The translations under genes were made by a program, and so were the position numbers. This document shows, piece by piece, positions 42,708-52,380 of a stretch of DNA of 64,000 bases. How positions within the stretch are numbered: the first letter of the stretch is position 1; the number at the start of each line of letters is the position of its first letter. Under the pieces are notes generated by a model that was not told where the DNA came from, ran no database searches, and saw only the letters and a list, made by a program, of their open reading frames with translations. This DNA comes from MPNP01 sp965116235 (GTDB lineage: Bacteria; Pseudomonadota; Alphaproteobacteria; Rhodobacterales; Rhodobacteraceae), in the NCBI GenBank assembly GCA_965116235.1, contig OZ220496.1, forward strand, positions 1,674,001 to 1,738,000, written 5' to 3'.

Positions 42708-45032
42708 ATGTCCCCGGCTGGGATTGGCATCATGTTCAGACAACCCATACCCGAACGATTGATAGGTGAGGTGTGGCCCTCGGCCAAGCCCACCAAAAAC
42801 GGGAGGGACTACGGTCGAGCATGGCTGGACTCCGCCGGGCCGGTTGAAGTCAGAAGCCACCAGCAGTTTCGACTGGTCTATGAAGTTGGCATACTTGGAA
42901 TTGATGATACGGGTGGCATTGCCATTGCCCAGAGGTTCATGAATGATGGCGGTCCGTTCCAGTCTCAACATCCGGACAAGGCCAATTATGTAACAGCGAA
43001 GGCTTCAAACGAGTGTCAACTGAATCTTGAATGCAGACTCGCGGGCATGCCAAGACCTTGGCAAAGACATGTCCGCATTACCTTGAACAAGGGATTCATG
43101 AAGCCTGGCGATCAAATAGAGGTCCTGTTCGGTGATCAGAGCCAGGGATCTCCGGGGCTGCTCATGCAGACTTTCTGTGAGAGCGTTCATGAGTTTCGGG
43201 TGGTGGTCGATGCGTGTGCCACAGGTCTTTACATTCCCATAGAACAAAGAGTTTGGGTACCGGTTGTCGCCGGACCCGGGATACGATGGAAGCTTGTCCT
43301 GCCGACTCACAAGAGAATCAATGAACCCTTTTCCTTGGGTGTCAAGTGTGAAGATCTTTGGGGCAATCCAGCCTGTTTCCATGGTCAGTTGCTTGAACTG
43401 GAGGCAGTTGGACCATCCATTGATTTGCCGGATAAGGTTGAACTGTCCGCCGGTATGAGAAGTCTGCGAGTAAATGATCTTAGGGCTTCTAGCAACGGAG
43501 AGTATCGAATTCAGGCCCGAAATCAGGATGGCGAGCCTTTGGCCGTTTCGAATCCCTTGGTGGTCGAAGATCACGATTTGCCGGGTTTCTGGGGCGACCT
43601 CCACGGTCAGAGCGGCGAAAGTGTCGGTGTCAATTCAATTGAGGAGTATTTTGCCTTTGGCCGAGACCTGGCGTTTCTTGACGTGATGTGTCATCAGGCC
43701 AATGACTTTCAGATCACAGATGCGTTCTGGCACAAGATCAATGCCCTTTCCGATGACCTGAATGATGATGGAAGATTTGTCGTCTTTCCCGGTTACGAGT
43801 GGTCAGGCAACACTCCTGTCGGCGGTGATCACAACGTGATCTTCTGCAACAGCGACCACGTCATCAGACGGTCGTCCAATGCCCTGATAAAGAGTGACGG
43901 CACATCGTTGCCACCTACGATTTCGTCGGAGGAGCTGTTTCATCAGCTGGCTGATGAAGACTGCGTCATCTTCTCGCATGTCGGTGGACGGCCCTCGGAC
44001 ATGAGTCAGGCTGATGGCCGGCATCTGCGGACTGCGGTGGAGATTCATTCCGATTGGGGCACGTTTGAGTGGCTGATGCTGGACAGTTTTCGTCTGGGCT
44101 ATCGTTTGGGACTTGTCTGTAACAGCGATGGTCACAAGGGAAGACCAGGAGCCTCATATCCGGGATCATCCACGTTTGGAGCCTATGGAGGATTAACCTG
44201 CTTTTTGACGGATGAATTGAGTCGAGAGGGCATTTTTCGGTCGTTGCGACAGCGACATCACTATGGTACAACCGGTTGTCGAATGTATCTGGCTGTGTCC
44301 GGATTGTTGAATTCTCCGGGAAAAGTGTACGGGACCGACCCCAGATTGGGTAAGGCGGAGTTTGATTCCAGCAAGACCTTCATGATGGGTGATATCGTTG
44401 GTACGACTGAAGCGACGGCCTTGGTCAAAATCAAGGCCGTTGGCCATGCCCCAATCATGTCTGCTGAGGTTCGAAATGGTGCCGAAGTCGTTTCCAGGAT
44501 TTGGGGGCACAGCGAGCGGGATCTGGGGTGCCGAATTCGGGTTTTCTTCGAGGGGGCTGAATATCGTGGACGAGGCCGGCAAACCCGCTGGCACGGATCA
44601 TTGCGGGTTGTTGGGAGTACCATTGATGGAATGGCCAAGATCAACGTTTGGAATCACGAACGCACGGTCAGGTTGCAACAGGACAATAAAGTCATTTTCG
44701 ATTTGGTTACGACAGGCAACTTCGTCGGGTTTGATCTCAGGCTCTCGAACATCAAGTGTTCCAAGCTTGTCCTGGAATGCAACCACTTGAAAGAGACCGT
44801 TAAGCTTGACACTCTGGGGCTGGAGCCCTTTGAACGAGAGCTGGGCGGCTTGGGAAGAAAGCTTTCAGTCTTGCGATTGCCGGATCAATCATGGTCTAAA
44901 TCCTTGAATGCCGACGTCATGATTCATTTGAGGCCGGGTAAGGATAATCCAGTTTGGGTCAAGGTGACGACAGAAGATGGATTTAATGCGTGGTCGAGCC
45001 CCATGTACTTGATTGACGATCACCCAGCATAG
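42708..45032 (+). CDS. DUF3604 / PHP-like metal-dependent hydrolase
   Basis: 774 residues if the ATG at 42708 is used; the ATG at 42732 (MFRQPIPERLIG) has a better GGGATTGG site. The N-terminal ~320 residues look like beta-sandwich material. A PHP/amidohydrolase-like core then begins with FWGDLHGQSGES, followed by DVMCHQANDFQ, FPGYEWSG, GGDHNVIF, CVIFSHVGG and VCNSDGHKGRPG, a series of His and Asp metal ligands typical of DUF3604. No signal peptide. It starts 22 bases after the SDR gene, so it shares the inositol transcript. It may split an inositol conjugate. That is inference. Confidence 0.7.
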   Translation: MSPAGIGIMFRQPIPERLIGEVWPSAKPTKNGRDYGRAWLDSAGPVEVRSHQQFRLVYEVGILGIDDTGGIAIAQRFMNDGGPFQSQHPDKANYVTAKASNECQLNLECRLAGMPRPWQRHVRITLNKGFMKPGDQIEVLFGDQSQGSPGLLMQTFCESVHEFRVVVDACATGLYIPIEQRVWVPVVAGPGIRWKLVLPTHKRINEPFSLGVKCEDLWGNPACFHGQLLELEAVGPSIDLPDKVELSAGMRSLRVNDLRASSNGEYRIQARNQDGEPLAVSNPLVVEDHDLPGFWGDLHGQSGESVGVNSIEEYFAFGRDLAFLDVMCHQANDFQITDAFWHKINALSDDLNDDGRFVVFPGYEWSGNTPVGGDHNVIFCNSDHVIRRSSNALIKSDGTSLPPTISSEELFHQLADEDCVIFSHVGGRPSDMSQADGRHLRTAVEIHSDWGTFEWLMLDSFRLGYRLGLVCNSDGHKGRPGASYPGSSTFGAYGGLTCFLTDELSREGIFRSLRQRHHYGTTGCRMYLAVSGLLNSPGKVYGTDPRLGKAEFDSSKTFMMGDIVGTTEATALVKIKAVGHAPIMSAEVRNGAEVVSRIWGHSERDLGCRIRVFFEGAEYRGRGRQTRWHGSLRVVGSTIDGMAKINVWNHERTVRLQQDNKVIFDLVTTGNFVGFDLRLSNIKCSKLVLECNHLKETVKLDTLGLEPFERELGGLGRKLSVLRLPDQSWSKSLNADVMIHLRPGKDNPVWVKVTTEDGFNAWSSPMYLIDDHPA

Positions 45033-45310
45033 CCATTCATTTGATTCCTGATCAGGCATGCTTATAGTTTGCGCCGTGTGTATTTGTGATGGTTTGGATT
45101 GAACTTTCGAGCCGATTTGGGCCCTTGCGTCCGCTCCGACCCTCGCCGTATGGTGATCTGGAAGGGTTTCACGTTCCATCTCCATAATCTATCCAGGTAC
45201 ATACTTTTTTGTCCACAGACACCTGCATTGCATTTTGCGGTCATTATACGCATATTCGTGTATATCGAAATCATACCCAATCGTAACTCGCCATCCTGCT
45301 GCGTGGATCA
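45033..45310. other. Intergenic region, no supported gene
   Basis: Only overlapping frames without motifs are present between the DUF3604 gene and the IS630 remnant. Confidence 0.4.
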
Positions 45311-45430
45311 TGGCGGAACAAAGACGCCAAGTGCTCCCGCAAGCTCACTCTGGCCAATCTCTCCAAGCTGCCGCCCGGTGTCACCGCCAATGTGAAAGCC
45401 AGCTGGCAGGGTACCGCGATCATGCCGTAA
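45311..45430 (+). pseudogene. Unidentified C-terminal gene fragment next to IS630
   Basis: A 39-codon frame without a start codon ends naturally with a stop five bases before the IS630 remnant. It contains SRKLTLANLSKLPPGVTANV and ends in KASWQGTAIMP. Composition looks protein-like but I do not recognise the family. It may be a gene end left behind when the IS inserted. Confidence 0.3.
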
Positions 45431-45435
45431 CCGCC

Positions 45436-46360
45436 CTAGTGGTTCGTTTCAATCATATGATACCCATTTCTCCAGGACTGCACCAAGTCCTCCGGCGCCT
45501 TGCTCCAGCGAAAGGGACGAGCCTGATGTTCGTTATGGTGTGCAATGAACCCTTCCACCGCTGCGATGCACTCCGCCAGCGAGTTGAAGATGGCATGCTT
45601 GAGCCGCTGACGGGCCCGTTTCGAAAAAAAGCCCTCCACCGCATTGGCCCATGACGCCGAGGTCGGCGTGAAGTAAAAGTGCCAGCGCGGATGATCCGCC
45701 AGCCATTCCAGGACCGTGGCCGACTTGTGCGAGGAGACGTTGTCCAGAATGACATGGACATTCACGTCGGCATCGAGGCCCTCGGCCACATGGTCGAGAA
45801 AGGCGACGAAGTCCTCGGAGCGGTGGCGTTCGGTCATGCGGCCCGTGACGTGACCCGTGGCGACATCCAGGGCGGCCAGCAGGCATGTGGTGCCATGGCG
45901 GACATAGTCATGGGTCCGGGTCGCGGGAGACCTTGAAGGTCGACACCCGATGGGGGTACAGCCGGTGTCGGCGCAAAATGGTGCGCACGCTCGACATGGC
46001 CACACCCGTCTCACGGGCCAGGGCCTTGAGCGTCCAGTGGCTGGCATGCTCCATCGCCGTCTGAACCACCTCGGCCACCTTCTCCGGACTGATGGGCGCC
46101 CGACCAGGCGGGCGGGTCTTGTCCCGCCACAGACCGGCCATGCCGGCCTCCAGGAAACGGTCCCACCAGCGCCAGACCGTGAGCTTGGACACGCCGGTGC
46201 GACGGATGGTCTCGAACAGGCCATGACCCGCGCCCAGCGTCAGGATGATGCGGGCCCGCCAGACATGCTTCTGAGGCGACTGCGGATGGTCGCGGACCTC
46301 TTCCAGACGTTGGCGGTCGGCGGCGGACAGGATAACGGGGGGACGGGTGGACTTGGCCAT
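45436..46360 (-). mobile_element. Defective IS630-family transposase
   Basis: The N-terminal frame (from the ATG at 46360, MAKSTRPPVIL) carries the helix-turn-helix regions GVSKLTVWRWWDRFLEAGMA and ETGVAMSSVRTILRRHRLYP, ending at STFKVSRDPDP. The rest continues in another frame from THDYVRHGT through HVILDNVSSHKS (second catalytic Asp) and NAVEGFFSKRAR (catalytic Glu). In IS630 proteins about 50 residues, including the VDEKSQ stretch with the first catalytic Asp, normally lie between SRDP and THDY. They are absent here. The element is therefore dead by an internal deletion, not a programmed frameshift. Exact ends were not defined. Confidence 0.82.
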
Positions 46361-46435
46361 GATCCGCTCCATGTCAGGGGAATGAAGGGACCAGTCATAA
46401 GTGGCGGCTGAAAACAGGGCCGGACATCCGGCCAA

Positions 46436-47060
46436 TAATAAGAACTGTTTGTTTTAATTAAACCACTAGGCTTGGGGACCATTATTGCCCTTCCTAGCAC
46501 AGCCAGCCGGTTCGTCGTTTTTGTCGACCGGCTACCATCTCGTGCCGCGCGGATCTGAATACGGTACCAGCCGGCTGCTAGGAGCGTGGCAACCGTCGCC
46601 ATGACGATAACACCAGATCCTGCGGAAGCGAGTCTCAGGCTTCTGAAAGTGTGCATTCTTGCGACCGGTCCAGTCAAGCGCTTTCCAAAAGGTACAAAAG
46701 TGTTTGATTGTGTAAGGCTGCACAAAATCAGTTTCGGACGTTCGGTCTTGAGTGTACGCCGCGTACGCCCACCTTCGGACTTCGGCGACTTTAGCGGTGT
46801 CTGGCGACGATGGCGCAGGACCGTCACTTGACTTTTTGCAGTCATTTCAACCCGGCACATGACCCATCATCCATCAGGACAGTCCGATGGTGTTGCACAT
46901 GGCGGGATACGGGAGTACCAGAAAAGGCTCAACCCTGGGTGCAGCCGCGATGATCACGTGCCTTACGAGACTGTCACCTGAGCAAGCCACGACACATCGT
47001 TGAAGCCGGGGTATCGCATGCATGCGACAATTTTCAGACAAACAGACCGGATCGGCACAA
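46436..47060. other. Intergenic region upstream of the autotransporter
   Basis: No supported gene. Overlapping frames (for example 46240-46860 on minus) lack motifs. The region ends in the putative phase-variable promoter. Confidence 0.4.
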
Positions 47061-47065
47061 AAGAG

Positions 47066-47093
47066 TTGCAAATTCTGGGGGGGGGCATTTAAC
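47066..47093 (+). promoter_or_regulatory. Putative autotransporter promoter with poly-G spacer
   Basis: TTGCAA (47066-47071) and TTTAAC (47088-47093) with a 16-base spacer that contains the G9 run at 47077-47085. Change in tract length would alter the spacing and so the expression level, as in known variable promoters of Neisseria. Confidence 0.45.
47077..47085 (+). repeat. Poly-G tract (G9) in the putative autotransporter promoter
   Basis: Nine consecutive G, 59 bases before the leader ATG at 47145, inside a plausible -35/-10 spacer. Confidence 0.6.
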
Positions 47094-47144
47094 TTTACTG
47101 AGTTCTATTTTCTATTTTTGGATAGCAAGACAGGGGAGATTATC

Positions 47145-50020
47145 ATGACGAAATTGATTTCGCTTTGGGGCCGACGAAGCCATCTGGCCCATGCCTGTGA
47201 ATGCGTCCGGGGGGGGTAGATGACCTTCCGACCCATCCCCGCGTCGGGTCGGCATTCAGGCTGTCGACGATTGGAGCGCTGCTTGTCGGGCTCGGGATGC
47301 TTGTCGCCTCGCCGCATCCCGTTGCGGCTCAGGGTACCTGCTCCGTGAGTGACGGGACGATTTCGGAGACGGTTCCGGATGGCGATCCACCAGAGGTGAC
47401 CAAGACCGGCCAGTACGAAAAGCAGCTTTTGTGCCAGGAACTTACCAACGGCCTGAAGCTGACGCTGGATGACTTCAAGATCGGCACAAGCGACGACCCA
47501 GCTGAGCCAAGAGGTCTTGACGTTAATGCGGATGGTGCCGAAGGCGACGATGTCACGGTCATGGGTAAAGTGGTAATCCATTCCGAAAGGTCTGGCATGC
47601 AGTTGAACCGGAACGGGAAGGGATTACTCAAGTTGCGGTTGGATCCGGGCAGCGAAATCAAGACCGCCTTGTCCGATGATGATGATGTGCTCGAAAGAGC
47701 GGACAGTGGCATTTATCTCAAGCACAAGGGGGAAGCTGGGGAAAAGACTGAGGGCATCCATCTTGAGTCAAGTGCCGACATTGACCTGTCGAAGTCGCTG
47801 TACACCGGCAAGGCGGGCATCGTTGCTACGACCGAGGGAGCCGCCGAGGGCACGACGATACCGATCACGATCCATCTCAAGGGCGGTTCCATTCGTGCGG
47901 AGGACACCACCGCGAACACTCATCAGAAGGGCCGTGGTGTGGATGTCAATCAGTCTACCAAGGGCAACATCACGATTACGGTTGCTCCCGGCGTGATGCT
48001 TGGCATAGAGGATAAACCCATCGGTGCGTTTGGCATTTATGCCCTTATAGGGTCCGCGGGTGTCGGCAATATCAGGATCACGCACCAGGGCCATATATAT
48101 GCCACGCAAGGGATATATGCGGATATGTCGACATACGGCAGCGGAAACAACATTGCAGGCAACATCGTGATTGAGACGGGCGCGAACAGCAAGATTGTGA
48201 CGAACCTCATAGGCGAATCGGCGGCCACGACATACACGGCCAGTGGGACCGATCCGGACGGGATCAGGGCCTATATCAATAACAACCGCATCGGCACCGT
48301 CACGATCACTCACGGAGGCATGATCGATGCGGCCAGAGTTGGCATTACTACGTATGGCAACCGAGCCGTCACGGTTACACTGAAAACGGGCAGCCGCATC
48401 ACGGCGAAGGGGACCGGCATCATTGCTCAAACTTACACCACAGGCATTGTCACGGTCAAGACGGAAGCAGGCAGCACCATTGCCTCAGACTCGCACGGCA
48501 TTCAGGTCCGCCATATTGGTACGGACAAGCGCAAATTTCATGTTGCTGTCCACGGCACGGTCACGGGTGGCAACGTGTGCACCAACACGAATACCGGCCG
48601 AGACAAGTGCGCGGGCGTGTATGTGCGGAACCGGGCTCAGGACGATGACGATCCAAAGCTTGGTGGCGGCACGATCGTGATTGGTCCGTGGGCTCATGTC
48701 AAGGCGACATCCGGCGTGGCCATCGAGGTGGATGGCAAGGCGGGCGATGTCGCGGTGATCCTGGAGAAGGACGAAGCGGGTGTCGTGGGTCATGTCGAAG
48801 GCCAGATTCTCCATCCCAAGGGCGCGGATCGAACTCGGGACAAGGCCGTGGAAGGCGAGGTGACGATCAAGACCCGCACCATATCCGGAACCGAGGAGGG
48901 TCTGGAGGCGGGCGATCATGTCTATCGCCGCGGCGACCGGATGGGCGTATATGAACAGGTGATCAAGGCCGAGCTCAGGACGATTGCCAACCCCGCGGGC
49001 TATGAGTTTAGGGATGTGCCGGGGGACTTGCGTCTGTACAGTCATCGGGCGCGTCTGTATGAGGTGTTGCCGTCGGTGCTTCTGGGTCTGGTGGACCTGA
49101 CGCCCTACAGCACACGCATGGCCGTACCCCGCCGGAGCACCGGTGAAGAGGTCGTGCTGGAAAGCAGCAAGGGGGAGCATGTGGCAACTCCAAGTTCCCG
49201 CACGGGGGTCTGGGTGCGTCTGGCGGTCCGCGATGGGGAGCGGATGGCCGATACATCGACAACCGCAACGGACTTCTGGCGTCAGTCTCTGGCGTGGGAT
49301 GTGAAGCAGACCGACTTCGAGGCGGGTCTGGAGGTGCCGACCGATGATCGTCTGGTGCTGGGCGTGAGTGCCCACTACCGGCAGAGTAAGGCCACCGTCA
49401 AGAATGGTGGCACCATGGAAGCCAGCGGCACCGGTGTGGGCGTGTCCCTGACCTGGACGGACGACAGCGGGCTGTATGTGGACGGTCAGCTGAGCTACAC
49501 CCGGTTCTTTGATGTCGCGCTGACATCCAGTCGCCAGGGCGTGATCACCTCCAAGGGTGGCGGCAGCGGTCTGGCGGTCGGGGTGGAAGTCGGTCAGCCG
49601 ATGAGTATGGGAGGCATGGCCGTGACTCCGCGTGGGGGCCTGTCCTGGTCATCGGTGGACATGGACGCCTTTGACGAACCGACCACGATCGATGGGGCCG
49701 GCCGGGTTGCTCCGGACAAGGAGCAGAGCGTTCAGGGTCGTGTGGGTGTCTTGGCCGAGCTGGGTTCCGGGGAGGCGGACGGTCGGCTGTATGCGTCCTT
49801 GGATCTGGAGCATGAGTTCTCGTCCAGGCATGCGGTGATGGTGGCCGGCACCCGGCTGGCGACCGAGGTGAAGCCGACCTGGGTGCGTCTGGGCGTGGGC
49901 GGGGCGATGCCTCTGGGCGGCCACGACACGACGATGCTGACGGGGGATGCCTTTTATGCGACGGCGGGGAGCGACAACACCGACTTTGGCGGTGGTCTGT
50001 CCGTCACCTTCCGCTTCTGA
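47145..50020 (+). CDS. Autotransporter (type Va), phase-variable by a poly-G tract (OFF as sequenced)
   Basis: The ATG at 47145 has GGGGAG upstream and encodes a leader MTKLISLWGRRSHLAHAC. Then come eight G (47209-47216) and TAG. With nine or six G the frame continues through Gly-Val-Asp-Asp into the long frame that ends at 50020. That frame has a signal-like segment (LSTIGALLVGLGMLVASPHP), a passenger of short beta-helix repeats (GSRITAKGTGIIAQT, THGGMIDAARVGITTYG), and a C-terminal autotransporter barrel from about 49190 to the final SVTFRF. The ATG at 47201 is in frame with the body but has no ribosome-binding site. It is probably a surface adhesin or similar. Passenger function is unknown. 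Confidence 0.85.
47209..47216 (+). repeat. Poly-G tract (G8) in the autotransporter leader
   Basis: Eight G directly before TAGATG, the same arrangement as the porin tracts before TAGACG. Tract length sets the frame of the whole autotransporter. Confidence 0.8.
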
Positions 50021-50049
50021 TTGGGAAACTGAGAGCCGTCGGGTTGCGG

Positions 50050-50074
50050 GCCGATGCCGGTTGTCGGCATCGGC
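50050..50074. terminator. Strong hairpin after the autotransporter
   Basis: Perfect 10-bp stem GCCGATGCCG / CGGCATCGGC with loop GTTGT, 29 bases past the stop. No U-run follows, so termination is likely but not certain. Confidence 0.5.
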
Positions 50075-50165
50075 GCAGGCCGGCGGCTAAACCCTTCCAG
50101 CCTATTTCGTCACGTGATCGCCTCGGTGATCGTGAGTGCGATGAGATCAAACCTCCGTTTAGAAA

Positions 50166-50193
50166 TTGACAAAATGAATTCTGGTCTTAAAAT
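50166..50193 (+). promoter_or_regulatory. Promoter of the sugar ABC operon
   Basis: TTGACA (50166-50171), 16-base spacer, TAAAAT (50188-50193). A near-perfect sigma70 promoter about 65 bases upstream of the first gene. Confidence 0.7.
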
Positions 50194-50210
50194 CTTCCCA
50201 CACAAAATCA

Positions 50211-50227
50211 AAACCGATTTTCGGTTT
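50211..50227. promoter_or_regulatory. Probable repressor operator (LacI-like palindrome)
   Basis: AAACCGA and TCGGTTT form a perfect 7-bp inverted repeat around TTT, just downstream of the predicted transcription start. Placement and shape fit a repressor site for a sugar operon. No regulator gene is adjacent. Confidence 0.45.
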
Positions 50228-50257
50228 GGTTGACTGAAGTTGATAGAAGGAGGAAAC

Positions 50258-51169
50258 ATGAAGAAGATTTTATCAGTGGCTGTAGCCGCGATGCTCTTTG
50301 CCGGTACGGCCATGGCCGAGCGATACGTCATGGTAACCCATACGCAGGGAACGGACCCGTTCTGGCCGGTCGTGGAAAAAGGAGGACGGGATGCCGCCGC
50401 CGCGATTGGAGCTGAGTTTGAGTATAATTTCGCTCCCAGTGGGGACATGGCCGACATGGCCCGATTGATTGAGGCTGCTGCCGCCACCAACCCCGACGGG
50501 CTGGTTGTTTCGCTGCCGGATCCAGCGGCGCTTGGCAATGCCATTCGGGCGGCTTCAGAAGCCGGCATCCCGGTCGTCACCATCAATTCAGGCCTGGAGT
50601 CTTACAAGGACGTTGGTGCTCTGATGCATGTCGGACAGCCCGAAAGACTGGCGGGCGAGAAGGCCGGTGAACGGGCTGCGGCTGAAGGGGCAACCAATGC
50701 TCTGTGCCTGAATCAGGAAGCGTTCAACACCGCTCTGGTTGACCGATGCAGCGGATACTTTGATGCCATGGGAAAAGAGTTGAACATGATCGACGTATCC
50801 AATGACGTTGCTCAAATCAAGACCAGGACCGCGGCGGCGTTGCAGGCGGACCCATCGATTGACGCTCTTCTGGCCGTTGGGCCGCACGTCTGTGAAGCGG
50901 CCGCCGAGGCTGTGGATGATGTCGGTACGAGTGTTCATCTTTCCTGCTTTGACATGACTCCCGGAGTCATCAATCTGATCAAGAACGGCAAGGTGCACTT
51001 TACGATTGATCAGCAGCAGCGACTGCAAGGATACATGCCGATCATTGTCTTGCATCTTTACAACAGCAACGCCGGCATGCTTCCAGGTTCCAACATTCCG
51101 TCTGGCCCCGGGTTTGTTGATGCGTCCAATGCCGCAGCCGTTGAAATGCAGGCTGGCGTCAATCGCTGA
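50258..51169 (+). CDS. Sugar ABC transporter substrate-binding protein (FrcB-like)
   Basis: 303-residue periplasmic sugar-binding protein of the type I (RbsB-like) fold. The ATG at 50258 follows GGAGGAAAC and starts a signal peptide (MKKILSVAVAAMLFAGTAMA). The mature region has TQGTDPFWPVVEKGGRDAA, LIEAAAATNPDGLVVSLPD and the hinge VHFTIDQQQRLQGYMP. The operon order binding protein, permease, single-domain ATPase matches the fructose FrcBCA system, and the nearby iol genes make inositol another option. The ligand is not known. Confidence 0.88.
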   Translation: MKKILSVAVAAMLFAGTAMAERYVMVTHTQGTDPFWPVVEKGGRDAAAAIGAEFEYNFAPSGDMADMARLIEAAAATNPDGLVVSLPDPAALGNAIRAASEAGIPVVTINSGLESYKDVGALMHVGQPERLAGEKAGERAAAEGATNALCLNQEAFNTALVDRCSGYFDAMGKELNMIDVSNDVAQIKTRTAAALQADPSIDALLAVGPHVCEAAAEAVDDVGTSVHLSCFDMTPGVINLIKNGKVHFTIDQQQRLQGYMPIIVLHLYNSNAGMLPGSNIPSGPGFVDASNAAAVEMQAGVNR

Positions 51170-51261
51170 TTCAGCGCAGACAAGTTGCTTGCGGAGAGCA
51201 GTGAACTCTGCTCTCCGTTGATGTTGGCGAATACAAGGAAAGGGTGAGGGGACAAGCGGTC

Positions 51262-52380
51262 ATGCCGGAGCGAAGAAGGGAAGCGGACCGCCGCCGTGAA
51301 TTGGGGCCGATTCAGACACTTGTTCGCCGCCCCGAAGTCGGAGCTTTTTCCGGCATGATCGTCATCCTGCTTTTTTTGGCTGTTGTTGCCGGCGACGTCG
51401 TCTACAACCCCCTTGGCATCAAGAACAACCTTTCGCTGATTGCCCAGCTTGGCATCATCGCAATCGGAGCTTCCCTGCTCATGATTGCTGGTGAATTTGA
51501 TCTGTCCATCGGCTCGATGATCGGTTTTGCCGGCATGTCGATGGCCATGATGATGAAATGGGGACTGCCTTTTGGTCTGGGGGAAGCCACTCCATTTATG
51601 GCCTTTCTGCTGACCTTGGTCATGACCCTGTGCATTGGCTGGCTCATTGGGAAGATTGTCGTTCACTCCGGGTTGTCGTCATTTATTGTAACCTTGGCGT
51701 TTCTGTTCATTTTGCGCGGTCTGACGGAAGTGTGTTTTCGGGAATTCAATGAAGGTTCAACCCAGATTTCCGGCCTGCCCGACTTCAAGCAGGACGACTT
51801 TTTTGCGTACATCTTCGGCGGGGAGACTTTCAAGTGGCTCTTCGCCCTGCTTTATGATCTGGGCTGGAATGTCAACCGTATCGGCAATCAATGGGTTGGA
51901 GGGCTGGATGCGCGAGTGGCGTGGTGGATATGTCTGGCCATCGCTGCCTACATAGTGCTTGACCGGACGCAACTGGGCAACTGGATCTACGCTACAGGCG
52001 ACAACAAGGACAGTGCCCGGGCCAATGGCGTTCCCGTCAACCAGGTTAAAATCGGGTTGTTCATGTTTACGGCCTTCTGTGCCACCATCTTTGCGGCGTG
52101 TCAGGTCTTCGACACGAATACGGCGGATGCGGCAAAAGGGAATCTCAAGGAACTGGAAGCGATTGCCGCTGCCGTTGTCGGCGGAACCGTCATGACCGGA
52201 GGTTTTGGCTCCGTTGTCGGCGTGATATTTGGAGCGGTAATATTTGGCCTGGTGCAGAATTCCGTGTTTTACATTTCGTGGATTGATGGTTCTTACTATC
52301 GAGTGTTTCTTGGAACTGTCCTGTTGATTGCAGCCTTTGCCAACGAGAACATACGCAAGCGTATAACAGGGGGAATATGA
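51262..52380 (+). CDS. Sugar ABC transporter permease (FrcC/RbsC-like)
   Basis: 372-residue inner-membrane permease with about eight to ten hydrophobic segments. The GEFDLSIGSMIGFAGMS and GGLDARVAWW stretches and the late AAVVGGTVMTGGFGSVVGVIFGA block are typical of BPD_transp_2 permeases. A GTG at 51244 is an alternative start with AAGGAAAGG next to it. Its end overlaps the ATPase gene by four bases (ATGA). Confidence 0.88.
   Translation: MPERRREADRRRELGPIQTLVRRPEVGAFSGMIVILLFLAVVAGDVVYNPLGIKNNLSLIAQLGIIAIGASLLMIAGEFDLSIGSMIGFAGMSMAMMMKWGLPFGLGEATPFMAFLLTLVMTLCIGWLIGKIVVHSGLSSFIVTLAFLFILRGLTEVCFREFNEGSTQISGLPDFKQDDFFAYIFGGETFKWLFALLYDLGWNVNRIGNQWVGGLDARVAWWICLAIAAYIVLDRTQLGNWIYATGDNKDSARANGVPVNQVKIGLFMFTAFCATIFAACQVFDTNTADAAKGNLKELEAIAAAVVGGTVMTGGFGSVVGVIFGAVIFGLVQNSVFYISWIDGSYYRVFLGTVLLIAAFANENIRKRITGGI

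Noticed and set aside
45908..46435. Programmed frameshift between the two IS630 frames
   Set aside because: Joining the two frames still lacks about 50 residues with the first catalytic Asp, so deletion explains the break better.
47201..50020. ATG at 47201 as normal start of the autotransporter
   Set aside because: It overlaps the poly-G run and has no ribosome-binding site, while the ATG at 47145 has GGGGAG at good distance and shows the same leader design as the porins.
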